Below, piece after piece: positions 24,401 through 36,570 of a stretch of DNA of 64,000 nucleotides. The DNA comes from Cheilinus undulatus. Lineage: Eukaryota > Chordata > Actinopteri > Labriformes > Labridae. The stretch lies in contig NC_054873.1 in assembly GCF_018320785.1 (NCBI RefSeq), positions 20,984,196-21,048,195 on the forward strand. The letters are read 5' to 3'. The position numbers and the translations under genes were made by a program. The notes under the pieces were generated by a model, which saw nothing but the letters and a program-made list of their open reading frames with translations, searched no databases and was not told where the DNA came from. Every line of letters begins with the position of its first letter. Position 1 is the first letter of the stretch.

Positions 24401-24721
24401 CATGTCCATGTTCATTAATGTGCACTGTCTCCTACAATAAATAAATAATTTGTGGGCTCTAGAATGAGATTTTTGTTATTTTTACCTATTTTCAGTGCCA
24501 CCGTCCATTGTTGAGAGGCCTGAGAGCCAGACCCGTCCAAGAGCAGGGACTGCCCGCTTTATGTGCCAAGCAGAAGGAGTTCCCCCACCACGCATCAGCT
24601 GGCTTAAGAATGGACAAGAGGTTCACTTAAATGGAAGGATTAAGATGTACAACAGGTATTGCCATGCAAGCGTATATTGGTCACGGCTAAACATAGCTTA
24701 GCATGGTATAAATATTTTGTA

Positions 24722-24752
<31 letters not shown>

Positions 24753-27700
24753 CACAGTAAATTGGTGATCACCCAGATCATCCCTGAGGATGATGCCATC
24801 TATCAGTGCATGGCAGAGAGTGAACAGGGTTCTGTGCTATCATTGGCACGCCTTATTGTGGTCATGTCTGAGGACAGGCCCAGTGCACCAAGAAACATCC
24901 ATGCTGAGACCATCTCCAGCTCTGCTATCTTACTGGCATGGGAGAGACCTCTCTACAATGCAGACAAAGTCATTGCCTACTCCATCCATTATATGAAGGC
25001 TGAAGGTGAGATCAAGAGGAAGAACTGCTGAGTTATGCTTCTTTTAGTGTTATCAGTCCAGCTGGGAGGAGGTTGAAGGTGGGGGAAGATACCACATCAC
25101 TGTCAACACAATAAGCTATCTCACACTCTCACATGTGATCAACTTTCCTTAGTGAAGGCCATCTGTTGTTGCTACACAGAGCAGGGGTCAAGGAGGACTC
25201 CGAATGGCAACTTCATGGAAATAACAACAGGCTTAGCCAGGCTATTGTCCACTCTGCAGCTCATTCTTCTTCTAGTTAAAGGGACAGGGAAAGTTTTTAA
25301 AAGCCTCACAGTTTTGCAGGCAGAGAATTAAATGTTTGTCACTAAATTGAAAATTAAGTACCTTAGTTTTGTCACAACTGGTATGTGAGTAAACACATCT
25401 TTGGTTTTAAGATGATTTTCTTTTAGAGACCTACAGCATTTAAGTAGGTTAGCCTTCTGTTTCACATTTGTAGAAAAGATGAGTGGCATTCAGAAACTGC
25501 AAGCATCATGCCTTTCATAAGACTGACTGTTTAAATTCTACATGTTGACAAGCTTTCATAGAGGCTTCTTCTTTGGACGAATGTGACCTACTTCCTAACC
25601 CCCTTTTTTCCATTGAATGTCAGGTCTAAACAACGAAGAATACCAAATTGTTATTGGGAATGACACAACTAGTTACATCATTGATGACCTTGAACCAGCT
25701 CGGAATTACAGCTTTTATGTTGTGGCCTATATGCCAATGGGAGCCAGTCGTATGTCAGACCAAGTCAGTCAACATACCCTGGAGGATGGTAAGCACAGAA
25801 CATTAAGACTCTCAACATTCCTTGCAATAAATCACCCTGGCAGTTAAGCTAAAATGCATGCAAGTGATGTGTGAACAGAGCACTTTTTTGGAGAAGAAAG
25901 AAGCAGGATAGGCATGCTGTTGTTTTACACTTGTGTGTAATCCACTCACTACTGAAAGTTTTTGTTTATAGAAAAATAACATTTTTGCCATCAATATTGT
26001 GTTGAGAAGAAACCCATGACCATAATAGAGTCAAGTAAATGTCTGTCTTTCCGCAGTGCCTTTGCGTACCCCAGAGCTCAGTTTGACTAGCCACAGCTCC
26101 ACAGATATACAGGTGAGCTGGCAGCAGCTGCCCCCCAAGGTGAGCCGAGGCCGGGTGTCTGCATACAGACTGTCTTATCGTACAGCTGCAGACAGCACTG
26201 TCAACTCTGTGGAGATACCTCAGAACAGTACCAAGTATCTGCTGGAGGGCCTGCAGCCTGACACGATCTACCTCCTCCGCATGGCTGTAGCCACCCGTGT
26301 GGGCTGGTGTGAGCCTTCTGCATGGAGCTCACATCGAACACCAAAGACCTCCAGCAGTAAAGGTAAATGCTAAAGCTGAAAAGTTCATTCTATGGGAAAT
26401 TTTAAGTGCTGTTTGCTATAAGTTTCCCCACATGCTTGTCTAGATTGTTTTTCTCCACATCATATTTGCATTTGTTACTTAGTTTTTGTGCATGGTTGAA
26501 TGTATTCTCAGAGCCTTGCAGGCATTTCAGTAAGGTAAAGAATAAGTATATGCTCTTAACTGATAGAATTAAGGGTTGCTAGGCTCTTAAAGGCTCTGCT
26601 TAAACTTTTGTCTCGTAGCTGCTTTGGTGCTCCCAGAATACCAGGAAGATCACTGGAGCTCATGCAGAGTGGCCAGCTTATGACTAAAGTTTGCTGTTGC
26701 AGCATTGTCCCACAGTCTTTGTGTTGGTTACCCAGGAACCTTTGCCCTCCGCTGTCAGTGATGTTAGAGTGGCCTCAGTCACGGGTCATAAAGAGAGGGC
26801 CTCAGGCATCTATGTGGAGGAAAGAATAGTCCCTTTTCATGGCCTGGTGTGTTGGGGGAGGCTGTTTGTCCACCATACTTGGATTTTTTGCTTTTAAAAG
26901 TTCTGATTTAGGTGATGGAGAGCAGCTTAGCCACAAGAGTTATTAGTGCACAGCCTGGGAAATACTGGAAAGAAGCATGCATAGAAAATTGTTTTTTGTG
27001 CCTTTTATTCATAAATAGAGCTCAAGCTATGATTTTGACACACACAAAAATCCCAAATTTGAGCTGACACCTCAGTAGAACCCTGTGATAATCTTTGATT
27101 AATCTGCATATTATCCATACCTGGTGTCCTGTTGTTTTTGTCTTTTGTGCGGAGGTTTAGTCTTCTTATGCTCCCAGTTGTGTTTTAAACTAAGTGTACA
27201 TTTATCACATGCATGCTATATTTTCCCCTCAGTGCCTTCAGCGCCTATTCTTCAACTTGAACCACTGAACTGCACCTCTATTGTGGCACGCTGGCAAAGT
27301 TCCTCAGAACCTGTGGCTGCCCAGGGTTACAGGCTATGTTACCATGAGGAGGGTCAACCAGAGCAGCCCATCATCCAGCTGCAGGCTCAAACCTATACCC
27401 ACACCATTAGTGGCCTTGGTGAGTAATACACTTTTGCTTTGACACTGACTGACTGATAGCTTATCATTAGATGGGTCTCCCCAATTTAATTCGGAGGGCA
27501 GTTGGATGTTGCATTTGCATTTTCACCCTCTGTCCTGATCAATATATGCTGACCCTTTTTGCCTAAGCAGCGGCCCTCTCCAGTCTGGCTTTGGTATTGT
27601 GTGAGATCAGGCTCCCAAGGTTAGAGGTCAGGGTCCAGATGTCCCTCCCACCACCGTTTCCCATTGCGCTGCTTGCATAATTACTCCTGGCCATTGTGTT

Positions 27701-30700
27701 GTATTCTGGGTCAGACCTGCCCTGTAAGACCCTGGCCACTACCCCCCTTCAGCTGGACACTGGAGCTCACAAACAGAGTCCCCTGGGATTGGCCAGAGAA
27801 GGTCTGAGACACTGACCTCTAGCCATGAGACAACAGTCCTGATGACATCCCTGCCCCCATTGGTCCACTGGGCTGTCCATGTAAATAACCTAAAGCCATA
27901 TAGTGTTTGTCATTTAAAGCCTGGCCATGGTGGTAACACCAGATAACATTATAAGTTTGTCATATGTGACTATTCAAACACAAGGATGCAAAATAAATTG
28001 ATTGATTGTATTAATGATTTTGGACTTGAGCGCTTTTGTGGTCATGTCCAAAATGTAAATCCTGTCAGCTTGGCTCTGTATGAATAGCCACATAAGATAC
28101 TGCCATTAGGCCCATATTAAGTAATATCAGTGATTTTAACCCAGGTTCTGTTTGGGAGCTATGTTTCTTCTCGCCATGTTTCTTGCTCCAAGTTTAAGGC
28201 TATTAGACAAGGGCAGCAGGAAGAGTGTGAAAGAGGGAACAAAAGGGGCCCAGCTCCTAACCCTCCGTCCGGCGCCCAGATTCCTCGTGTTCTATCTTGG
28301 CCTGACCTACCGACCTCAGTCAACTCCCCCCGTCCCATGGGCCTAAGTTCCCAGCAGCTGAACGCAGCCCCCGGGCCCAGCCCCCTTAACAGGCCTGGAC
28401 ACACCGCCTACACTGGTCAATACCCATTGGCTGACCTTTCACATCAGATGCATAAAACAAATCTTTATACTCCCTAAAAATGTCCTGATTAGGAACTAAG
28501 GCAGTTTTACCTCCTTGGATTAAAATATAAAATCTCATTTCACTTTTTCAAACTCTTCTCCAGGACCTCAGTGATCTTTTGATTGTCATAGCAGTCTTCT
28601 GTCCCACAATTGCACTTTTTTAGTACATACCAGAAACCACATCTTATCCGAGCTCTTCCCATCTTCAGTGTTCACCTCAAAATTTTGCAGTTTGTCTGCA
28701 TAGTGTTTCAAAACAAAATCAAATGCTAATATGGTCTAATAGTTGTAAAGCCTTTGCAAGTCTTCAAAAAGGGAAAGACAGTATTGTTTTGTACTAATTT
28801 TCATAGTGCTTATTGATCCGGTCACCATCTTTACTTGGACTTGCTGGGGGGCTGGTTGATCTTTCTGATGCCCCTTACACATGACAAAACATGATAAATG
28901 AGAGGTTTGGGGTGACTCAGGAGATCAAGCATTGTCCAAGAATGAGGAATGAACTGTTTTGTCCTAGAAACGTTACCTCCTGCAGTTTACTATCAATGTG
29001 TCTGCATTTTATTAAAAAAATTCTCACTGCTCTATTGTTAATGTTAATTTATGTGACATCTAACTAAAAAATGCTCCTTGCAAGTCTTGTAATGTCAGTT
29101 AGACCAGTGTTTAAGTTCAAGTGTAGCTACATGGAGAGAAATAATTTTAAGTGGATTTTTCTCTCAATTCCAGATCCAAGAAGAAAATATCATGTCAAGA
29201 TTTTGGCTGTCAGTGACGCCGGAGAAGGGTATCAAACTGACCAGACAGTTAGTACTCCAGGATGTGTGTGTAAGTATTCGTCTTGGTGTTTAATTTAAAA
29301 TAAATTCCTAAATTCTGTTATCTCAAATGGAAAGAATGGAAAAAAACCCCATGCCTTCTCGTTCCATCTTTCAGCTGCAAGAGAACAACCTGCAGCATCT
29401 CCTCCACCACCGGACCATGTGACTGTCTTGGGTAACAACTCATCATCAGTGTCTCTCCGCTGGGGCCGTCCTGCTTTCCCCTCCGGAAAGACGGTTAGCT
29501 ATACAGTCCGTTGTACACCTGTGGGAACCCACAATGCCTCTGCTATACGCTACATACAAGTGTAAGTGTAAACGAAAAGAGACAGTTTTTACATCATGCT
29601 TGGCAAAGAAGGTCTCCATATATTAGATCACACTGCATGTGTGAAAATGATATGCTGACATGGGACCTATTTTTTCTAATTGTCTTTTTCTGATGTTGAC
29701 CTAAGAATTTAGGAAACTAGATTCTCCTTTTTAAAAGTCCATAATGTAAATTTCTGTTTGTCCACAGCACGAAACAAAGTGTGATCATTCAGAATTTGTT
29801 TCCAAACACTCGCTATGAGTTTGTTGTGCGTCTTCACGTGGACCAAATGTCAAGCCCTTGGAGTTCTGTTGTCTACCATCGGACCCTTCCAGCAGGTAAT
29901 AAAAATTGGACACTGCTTTGAAATCAGTTTGTTATATTGGTTTTCCTTCATTCACTAGTTCCTCTTTAGTAAAGACATTTATAGTTCCGTAATCCCTGGT
30001 AATTTAATCAAATGTTTTCCTTCATTCACTACTTCCTCTTTAGTAAAGACATTTGCAGTTCTGTAATCCCTGGTAATTTAATCAAATGTTCACCATGAAT
30101 GTGGTTCCTATGTGTACAGCACCTGGCCAGCCACCTGCAGGATTGAGAGTAACTTTGATTGAAGATGACACTGCTCTGGTGTCCTGGAGGGAGCCTACAG
30201 AGGCCAGTGTTGTGGTTACACACTATACCATCCTGTATGCTTCGCAGAAAGCCTGGTTGTCAGGACACTGGCAAATAATGCAGAGAGAGGGTGAGTAGCA
30301 CTCTGGATATTTTAGGCTACATTAAATGTGCTTGTGGTTTTCAGTGTTTCTAATCCTTGCCGTGTACTTCTTTCGTCTTTTCACAGGAACTCATACAATG
30401 GCCCTGCTGGAGAAATTGGAGCCAGGGAATGTCTACCTGGTAAAAATCTGTGCCTCTAACCAGGTAGGAGATGGGCCTTTCTCTGACATTGTGGAGCTGC
30501 CGCTAAAGCGTGGAAGTACATACCGGAGCAAGAACCCCAGACACTCTGACAGCTACCCAGACACTACAGGTTAGCATCATGGAGAACTGAAGTTAACATG
30601 ACAGATGCATTTCTTCTTGATGTATTTGATTCCATTATAATACCAGTGTTGTTCTTTTACAGTTTCAGTTATTATATAAAAGTAAAGCTTACCTTTGTTG

Positions 30701-33484
30701 TGAGTGATCTTCACCTGAATTTAAACATTTTATATTAGGGTAAAGAGACAGACTGAATTTGAGACTTGCATCCCTCTATGACCTTAAAACAAAAAAAGAC
30801 TGTCAGAGGACTGAGTCTTTCATAAATGCATGTCAGCCCTGCATTAATTATAACAAAGCAATTAATGCTATACGGATAAAAGTCCGTATAGCATTAATGG
30901 TATAGTTGTCCGTGCAAGCTATTTTTAGATCGGTGCTGCTGAGTTTGGAGCTGCTGCACAAACTCAATGGAGTCTTGCGGTATTCCAGCTTTTCCTCATC
31001 AAACTCATCAAATACACAATCCAACAACTCCAAAATGCTCTCGTGGACAAGTTGTGACCTACACATTCACCACGCTATGAAATAATAACGTATAATTATG
31101 TAACATTATGACACATGAAGCAAATATTTGGAACTACTTTCAGAGTAAACCACTGGGTGGAATGACACAGTGCGTGCCTGTGGCAGTGCCGTTGTTACTT
31201 GGTAGTTCTGGCTTTGCATTTAGCTTTAAAACATCTCTGTCTTTCAATGTTCCATGATTATTTCATAGCGTGGTGAATGTGCAGATCACAACTTGTCCAC
31301 GAGAGCATTTTGGAGTTGTTCAGTTGTGTATTTGATAAGTTTGATGAGGGAAAGCTAGAAATACCATCTGTCTCCATAGCGTCAGCTGCACAGCTGGTAT
31401 ATCAGTCCCCCCAGATCTAGAAACAGCTTGCACTGACAACTAAAGGAAACGAACCTATTACTAAGACTACAGGAATTATGGCAATGGGCGAATTTGCCAA
31501 AATGTTGAAGTATATATATATGTATATATATGAAGGATTTGTAATAAGGTTTGAAAAACTTCCCTCCAAAATGTTTCTACGCTGGGACATGTCCAGAACA
31601 TGAGGATAAAGGAGGCCTCACTGCTACATTTGGCATGGCAGTGCTTTACCTTAGGATAAAAACAGGAGAAATTGACTTTAGGTCTGCTTGCCCTGCATTA
31701 AGCTGTGACAGGTACAAAAAAAGTTGAATTAATTAGTTTAAGTATAGTGTTCTACACATTTTCGGACAATGCAAGATTTAGGTCCTGTTCCCAACCATTT
31801 TATTCTGTCTAGGTGACCATGTCCCGTACCTATCAACTAGATGTTTACAACTTGAAACAGACCTTTGCATGTTGGGTGCAGGTCAAGTACAGCATTAATG
31901 ATGCTTATTCAAAATGCTGTAGGGAAGTTTTGTATCTTAGTGGACAAACCGTCTTGCCAGCCAGTACCTATACACCTGAGATTTAGACAGTTCCTCAGAT
32001 TTGCATCATAAGTGAAAAAGTAGGTATTTTTTGGTAGTCAAAGATTTCACTGTTAAAGCAAAACTAACTTTTTACTTCATAAATGACAGAGAACTTTGTT
32101 ATATAATTTTATGTTATAAAGTATTACCTTGAAATAATATTTTTGTTGAATACCTTAGTTCTAGTTCCTGCTCATTTTTAGTTATTTTTTTCTCAAGTTA
32201 GCATTTGTTATGGTATTTGTATATTTAGGGAAGGATTATGTTTTTTCTGGCTGAGTGTATTAACTTCTGACTTCCCTCAGTATTATCAATCCTTTTTATC
32301 CTTATTTTCTCTATATATTTAATATGAGATCATTTCCAATCTGAATATCTATGTTGTGTATCTTCCAGTATTATCTGATGGTCTCTACCACATCGACCAG
32401 AGGTCCATGACAGGGATCATTGTTGGTGTGAGCATCGCGTTGGCTTGTATTGTTATGTGTGCCTTGATCCTCATCAGTAAGGGCAGACCAAGGTACTGAT
32501 ATAATTCATTTTGGAATTTTACAAAATACTTATAGTATAAAACATAAACAATGAGTTTTTGTATCTGCTTTGTTCACATAATTATCTTTGTCCAACAGAA
32601 AATCCTCAGGTCACAAAATCATTGCTGTTGGAGTTAATGAAACTCCCCGTTCTGGTTTGTCCCTGCCTAATGAGCGCCATGCAGAGCATGTTGAGGCCCT
32701 TATACCCATGATGCAACAACATTTTATAGATGCCAAGGTGAGACAAATCATACAGACTGAAAACATTTCTGATTGCTGCTGGTGTAAGGATGTATTACTC
32801 TCACAGTTACAACTTCATTATGATTGCAAGGGCCAATACAAAATGCTAATTCTTATTTATTTCTCATTTTTACAGGGTGGATCTAATATGGTTATAAACA
32901 GTGGCGGTCCAGTCAGCAGCAAGAATCAAAACAAGAGATGGCTGCTTTTCCAGAGAGAGATGACGAATCCAGCTGACAGTGATGTAAGTGATGCTGTATA
33001 TTTCTGCTCATCCGTCCTTCCTTTCAGTTCTGTTACTTTTGTAATAATCTAAACATTATTTTTTCTATTTCCTTAGCTTGAGAGCAGAGCCAGCTTGTAT
33101 GAGTCTGGAAAAACAGTTCTGAGATATGAGGAGCATTTAGGTGCAGCGCCCCTTCCACCTTCATCCCGGGAGATCATCTATGGACCTTTTCACACAGAGA
33201 GCTCCCACACCAGCGAAGGCAGCCAAGAGACAGGAGACTCTGGGCACTACTCCAACGAAGAGAGCAATGAAGAGATGAGCAACCCTTCTACTAGCCAAAG
33301 CTCCAGACCTGAATCCTTTGGTTCAGATGGTCTCGCTGAGCTGAAGCAGTCTTTTCAGATGGAAAATGAGGAGATGCTGAGACATCCCCTCCATCACTCC
33401 TCCACAACTGATGACGCTCGACTCTGCTGCACCTCTGAGGGCTCCCATCATGCCCCACATACATCCCAAGTGGTCGGCTCCTGA
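18454..33484 (+). CDS. prtg: Protogenin, immunoglobulin/fibronectin type III receptor of the DCC/neogenin superfamily
   Basis: Nineteen exons: 18454-18520, 19196-19495, 22641-22785, 23672-23805, 23912-24208, 24496-24655, 24758-25005, 25624-25788, 26057-26362, 27233-27418, 29174-29269, 29375-29561, 29768-29895, 30120-30290, 30387-30569, 32369-32492, 32599-32737, 32876-32983, 33077-33484. Phase is kept throughout, giving 1183 residues. A signal peptide (about 1-26, [16 protein letters not shown]) precedes four Ig domains (about 29-410, each with Cys pairs and a YxC motif). Five fibronectin III domains follow (about 411-905), then one membrane helix (about 939-960, [20 protein letters not shown]) and a Ser-rich cytoplasmic tail of about 220 residues. 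Domain order and length match protogenin, a single-pass receptor active in gastrulation and early neurogenesis; the relatives IGDCC3/4 are a less likely fit given synteny. The first in-frame ATG after a short upstream stop is used. Introns hold repeats and a foldback element (intron 15). Confidence 0.93.
24726..24752 (+). repeat. prtg: 27-base T homopolymer forming the polypyrimidine tract of a prtg acceptor
   Basis: An uninterrupted run of 27 T lies just before CACAG and the start of prtg exon 7 at 24758. It is thus the splice acceptor's polypyrimidine tract as well as a homopolymer microsatellite. Confidence 0.97.
27540..27870. other. GC-rich block in prtg intron 10
   Basis: About 330 bases, markedly more GC-rich than the rest of the intron (runs such as CCACCACCGTTTCCCATTGC). 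It has no repeat signature and no splice-bounded ORF in phase with prtg. It may be a conserved noncoding element. A nearby open frame at 28130-28477 has no recognisable domain and no support as an exon. Confidence 0.25.
29941..30088 (+). repeat. 74-bp tandem duplication before prtg exon 14
   Basis: Two head-to-tail copies, 29941-30014 and 30015-30088, start TTTTCCTTCATTCACTA and end AATTTAATCAAATG. They differ at only a few positions (for example TATAGTTCCG against TGCAGTTCTG). The second copy ends 31 bases before the exon 14 start at 30120. Confidence 0.95.
30861..30898. repeat. perfect 16-bp hairpin in prtg intron 15
   Basis: ATTAATGCTATACGGA (30861-30876), a six-base loop TAAAAG, then the exact reverse complement TCCGTATAGCATTAAT (30883-30898). 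It lies seven bases before the left arm of the long foldback repeat and may be its tip. Confidence 0.95.
30905..31440. mobile_element. foldback element (long inverted repeat) in prtg intron 15
   Basis: The left arm (30905-31085) and right arm (31257-31440) are reverse complements over about 180 bases with small mismatches. Paired blocks include GTTGTCCGTGCAAGCT with AGCTTGCACTGACAAC, and CAAAATGCTCTCGTGGACAA with its complement near 31290. A 171-base spacer separates them. The sequence right of the right arm (31440-31515) matches the dispersed fragment at 10137-10245, so the whole unit (about 30860-31520) is a multi-copy MITE-like or foldback transposon. No protein is encoded. Confidence 0.85.
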
Positions 33485-35660
33485 CATATCCCGGCCTAAT
33501 CTGCCTCTGACAGCCAAGCCACTTTTACCTCGCTTGCTTCTTGAGCTGGTTATTTCCTGCAGCACAAGGGATCAGGAATTCAGTTGCTGCTCTGGAGGGA
33601 ATGTGCTTTTGCTTCGGATCTACCTCAGGATTTTGTATGAATGTTTGTTATAACATTTTTATTTCCATTTTTTTTACAACTTTCTACCTTTTTGTCTGTG
33701 TTTGGCATTGTCTGTCCTAAACCAAAGCTCACCCATGATGAATGTTAAAAAGAATGTCAAAAATGTACTTTGATACATTTTCATTATATTTAATTCCTTT
33801 CCACTGGAGCAGAGGGTGTTTTTAAGCCCTTTGGACTGATTTATCTACCTCCATGTTCTGTTTTTGTACATACATGACTACCTCTTTTTCACCACAGACG
33901 GTGCAGTATTATCTCAAACTCAGGGGACAAGGTGAAAACATGTCAGTGCCATGCTTTGTCCATCCCTGTTGGGATTTTTTTTTCTTCAGGTCCTCATATT
34001 TTCAAATTTTCTCACCTTTTTTCATGGTTGAAAGAGCTTTTGTTTCACATGGAATGATGTATGTTGTGGAAATAAGTGCATTAGATATTGTCAAACTACT
34101 TGAGCTTTATCACAAAATATGGTTTGGCATTTTCAACGCACTAAACTCAAAGCTTTAACTTGGCCTTAATATCAAAAAAGGGCTTTGCATACTTAAGGAG
34201 ATGATCCAAAGATGGGAAATATTGTACCCAAAGAGTTTTGATAATACAAAGATATTCTAAGGCAACCAAAAATATAGTGGATGTATATTGAGGGTGTGTT
34301 TGCCAAAATATTCTTCTTGCCAATGATGTAAATTTCCCTTAGAATGGTGGTTTAAATGCTTTTCTCAGTGTAAATTTTCTTGATGCTTTATTCTGGTGAA
34401 AGCTTTAGCACAAGCCTGCCCGGCCTGTGTTCCATTTGCCTTCTAGACCATTGCTAAAACGCAGCGGTTATGCCGATGCTATTATCCAAAGAGTTGTCTG
34501 CTTCCTCAGAAGGGTATGGCTTTTCATTCAGTTGATCCTTGGTGCCAAGAGGTGGTAATTATTGACACAAGACCAAAGATCCAGTGTGTCCTGCCAGTGA
34601 CAGATGATAATATATTTATTCGTTGTACTAAGAATCATCTGTTACAGTTCATCTATAAAGCTTTACGGGGAGGAATTCTCTTTCTTTCTCTGTTACTGTT
34701 TCTTGTCCAGGTGTGACAATGAAGGATTCTGACTATCAAAATATAAGCCCAATGTGTGAAGAGCAACATAATCAATTTTTATATCTTTGTAATACAAATA
34801 ATCCTAACCAAAGAAACCTTGAAGTCTCTGTTAGTGATTTTCTTTGGTTTACATTTACATTATTTACATTTAAATATGATTTCAAAAGTTTTTGATTTCT
34901 AGAAAGGTATTTTTCCTTTTTTTAAAGCTTGAGATATCATAAACTGTTCTGTATTTTTTTGATCACCACAAGATTTCACCTGAATGATACTTAGGTAACA
35001 TTGTCTTCTTAGCATGGTGTTGTGAACAAAAACATTTACCAGATTTAATGTGACATTTTAGTGAATTAATGAGGCCGGTTTCAAGTTCGGAGTTTGTCTG
35101 TGTAGTGCATTATTATTATAAAAGTTAATTTGAAAGCCACAGATGACTTTGCTGACTTAACTCAGGTGCCAAATGTAGATTTAGAGTGTAGGCTTAACTG
35201 TTATTATTTAAGTTATGGTTTTCTGATATTTCTGCTTTTGAATACCAAAATACACATTTTATTCCAAAGAGAGCAACAAAACAAATTATTTTAAGTGTTG
35301 AAATGTTGCAGCAGAATTTTTTGATACTCTCAAGATGATCACAAATACTAGATAATAAAATTGTTCTTGGAAAATACACACTTTTTGTTTTTGTGTTCTT
35401 GAGTTGATCTGTGAACGTGAGTGCATATGACATAAGGAATATAATAAGGCGATACATTTGACAGAAGACAGTAGGACAAAGAAAACTACTTACACATTTA
35501 CAGGACTAATCAGTAGAGGGATAAGTCATATTGGTTTGTCCACAAGGGGTGCCAAAACCAGACAAACCCAACATTGCTCAGGAGCTTTAACAGGCAATCA
35601 GAATAGTCAGCCGTTAAACTATTTTATACTTCTCTTTTGAAGCTCATTGGAGGAGTTGAT
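33485..35660 (+). other. prtg: prtg 3' untranslated region and downstream spacer
   Basis: AT-rich sequence without a credible ORF follows the prtg TGA. An AATAAA at 35354-35359 is one candidate polyadenylation signal, about 1.9 kb downstream. The true end of the transcript cannot be fixed from sequence. Confidence 0.4.
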
Positions 35661-35669
35661 GTTAATTTC

Positions 35670-36366
35670 AGTCTGTGTGAAACACTATATGTAGTATTTA
35701 GCCACATCTGTTCAAGTGAATTCAAGTTTCTTAATCAGACCAGTTTCCACAAGTGTATAAAATCAAGCACCTAGCCATGGAGTTTCTATTTGCAAACATT
35801 TGTGATACAAAATGTGTCATTCTGAAGAGCTCAGTGACTTAAAGTGTGGTACTGTGATAGATGCCAGCTTTACACTAAGATGGTTCATGAAATTTCATTT
35901 CAGTGGAAGCATTTAGGAACAACAGCAACTAAGCCCTGGAGTGGAAAACCACATAAAATCACAGAGCGGGGTCAAGGACTGCTAAGGCCCATGGTGCATA
36001 AAAGTTACTGGATCCATAGCTTTAGAGTTCTGAACTTCTGTTGGCATTAATCTAATCACAAAAACTGCACAGTGGGAGCTACAGTACATGGAATAGGTAT
36101 CCATGGACGAGCAGCTCCATGCAAGCCTCTAATTCCACGCATTTGCCGTAGTGGTGTAAAGCACACCAACACTGGACTGTGGAGTGATGGAAAAGTGTTC
36201 TGTGGTGTGACGAATCATACTTCCCGTCCTTGTGGAAAGCCATCAAAAAGGCTGCTATAGCTGCAGAAGGGGGGTAACTCAATATGAAAGTGCATATATT
36301 TGAATATCATAAGAGTCCCTGTTATCGTAATGGTCAAATATCCATGATTTTGTCCATATAGTGGAT
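35670..36366 (+). mobile_element. Tc1-like transposon relic, internally deleted
   Basis: The left part has the fish Tc1 leader (AAACACTATATG, then TATAAAATCAAGCACC TAGCC). Transposase-derived sequence follows: AGAGCTCAGTGA, then blocks equivalent to GGAAGCATTTAGGAAC, AAAATCACAGAGCGGGG and GTGTTCTGTGG GTGACGAATC. The sequence then jumps to the 3' end of such elements (GCCATCAAAAAGGCTG to TTTTGTCCATATAGTGG). The middle of the gene, with the later catalytic residues, is gone. Frameshifts and stops abound. Confidence 0.75.
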
Positions 36367-36570
36367 GGGTGATGTATTAACCCAACTCACTGAATACTGT
36401 AGGCCCACTCACCACACCAGGAAAACTATTATCGTTTGAGACGATGGATCCAGCAGATGGCGTCAAACCTCCAACAGTTGCTTAAGCAGCCGAAAAAAAG
36501 AGGAAGAAGAAGCAAACACGGGGCGGTCTTGTTTTTGTCAGTCGTCGCACGCAGCTTTTCTGCTGTGAAA
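36367..36570 (+). promoter_or_regulatory. rsl24d1: rsl24d1 promoter and 5' UTR region
   Basis: A short GC-richer region directly before the start codon. An in-frame ATG at 36436 exists, but family members begin at MRIEKCYFC (36571). A pyrimidine-rich stretch (CTTGTTTTTGTC, about 36529-36540) would suit a 5' TOP-type ribosome-related transcript, which is speculative. Confidence 0.35.

Noticed and set aside
28130-28477. 115-codon ORF in prtg intron 10 as an extra prtg exon or gene
   Set aside because: It is not bounded by splice sites in the phase needed between exons 10 and 11 (both phase 1), has no domain match, and exons 10 and 11 already join into a complete fibronectin domain.
36436-36570. 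Upstream in-frame ATG extending RSL24D1 by 45 residues
   Set aside because: The family starts at MRIEKCYFC; the upstream stretch looks like untranslated, CpG-rich leader.
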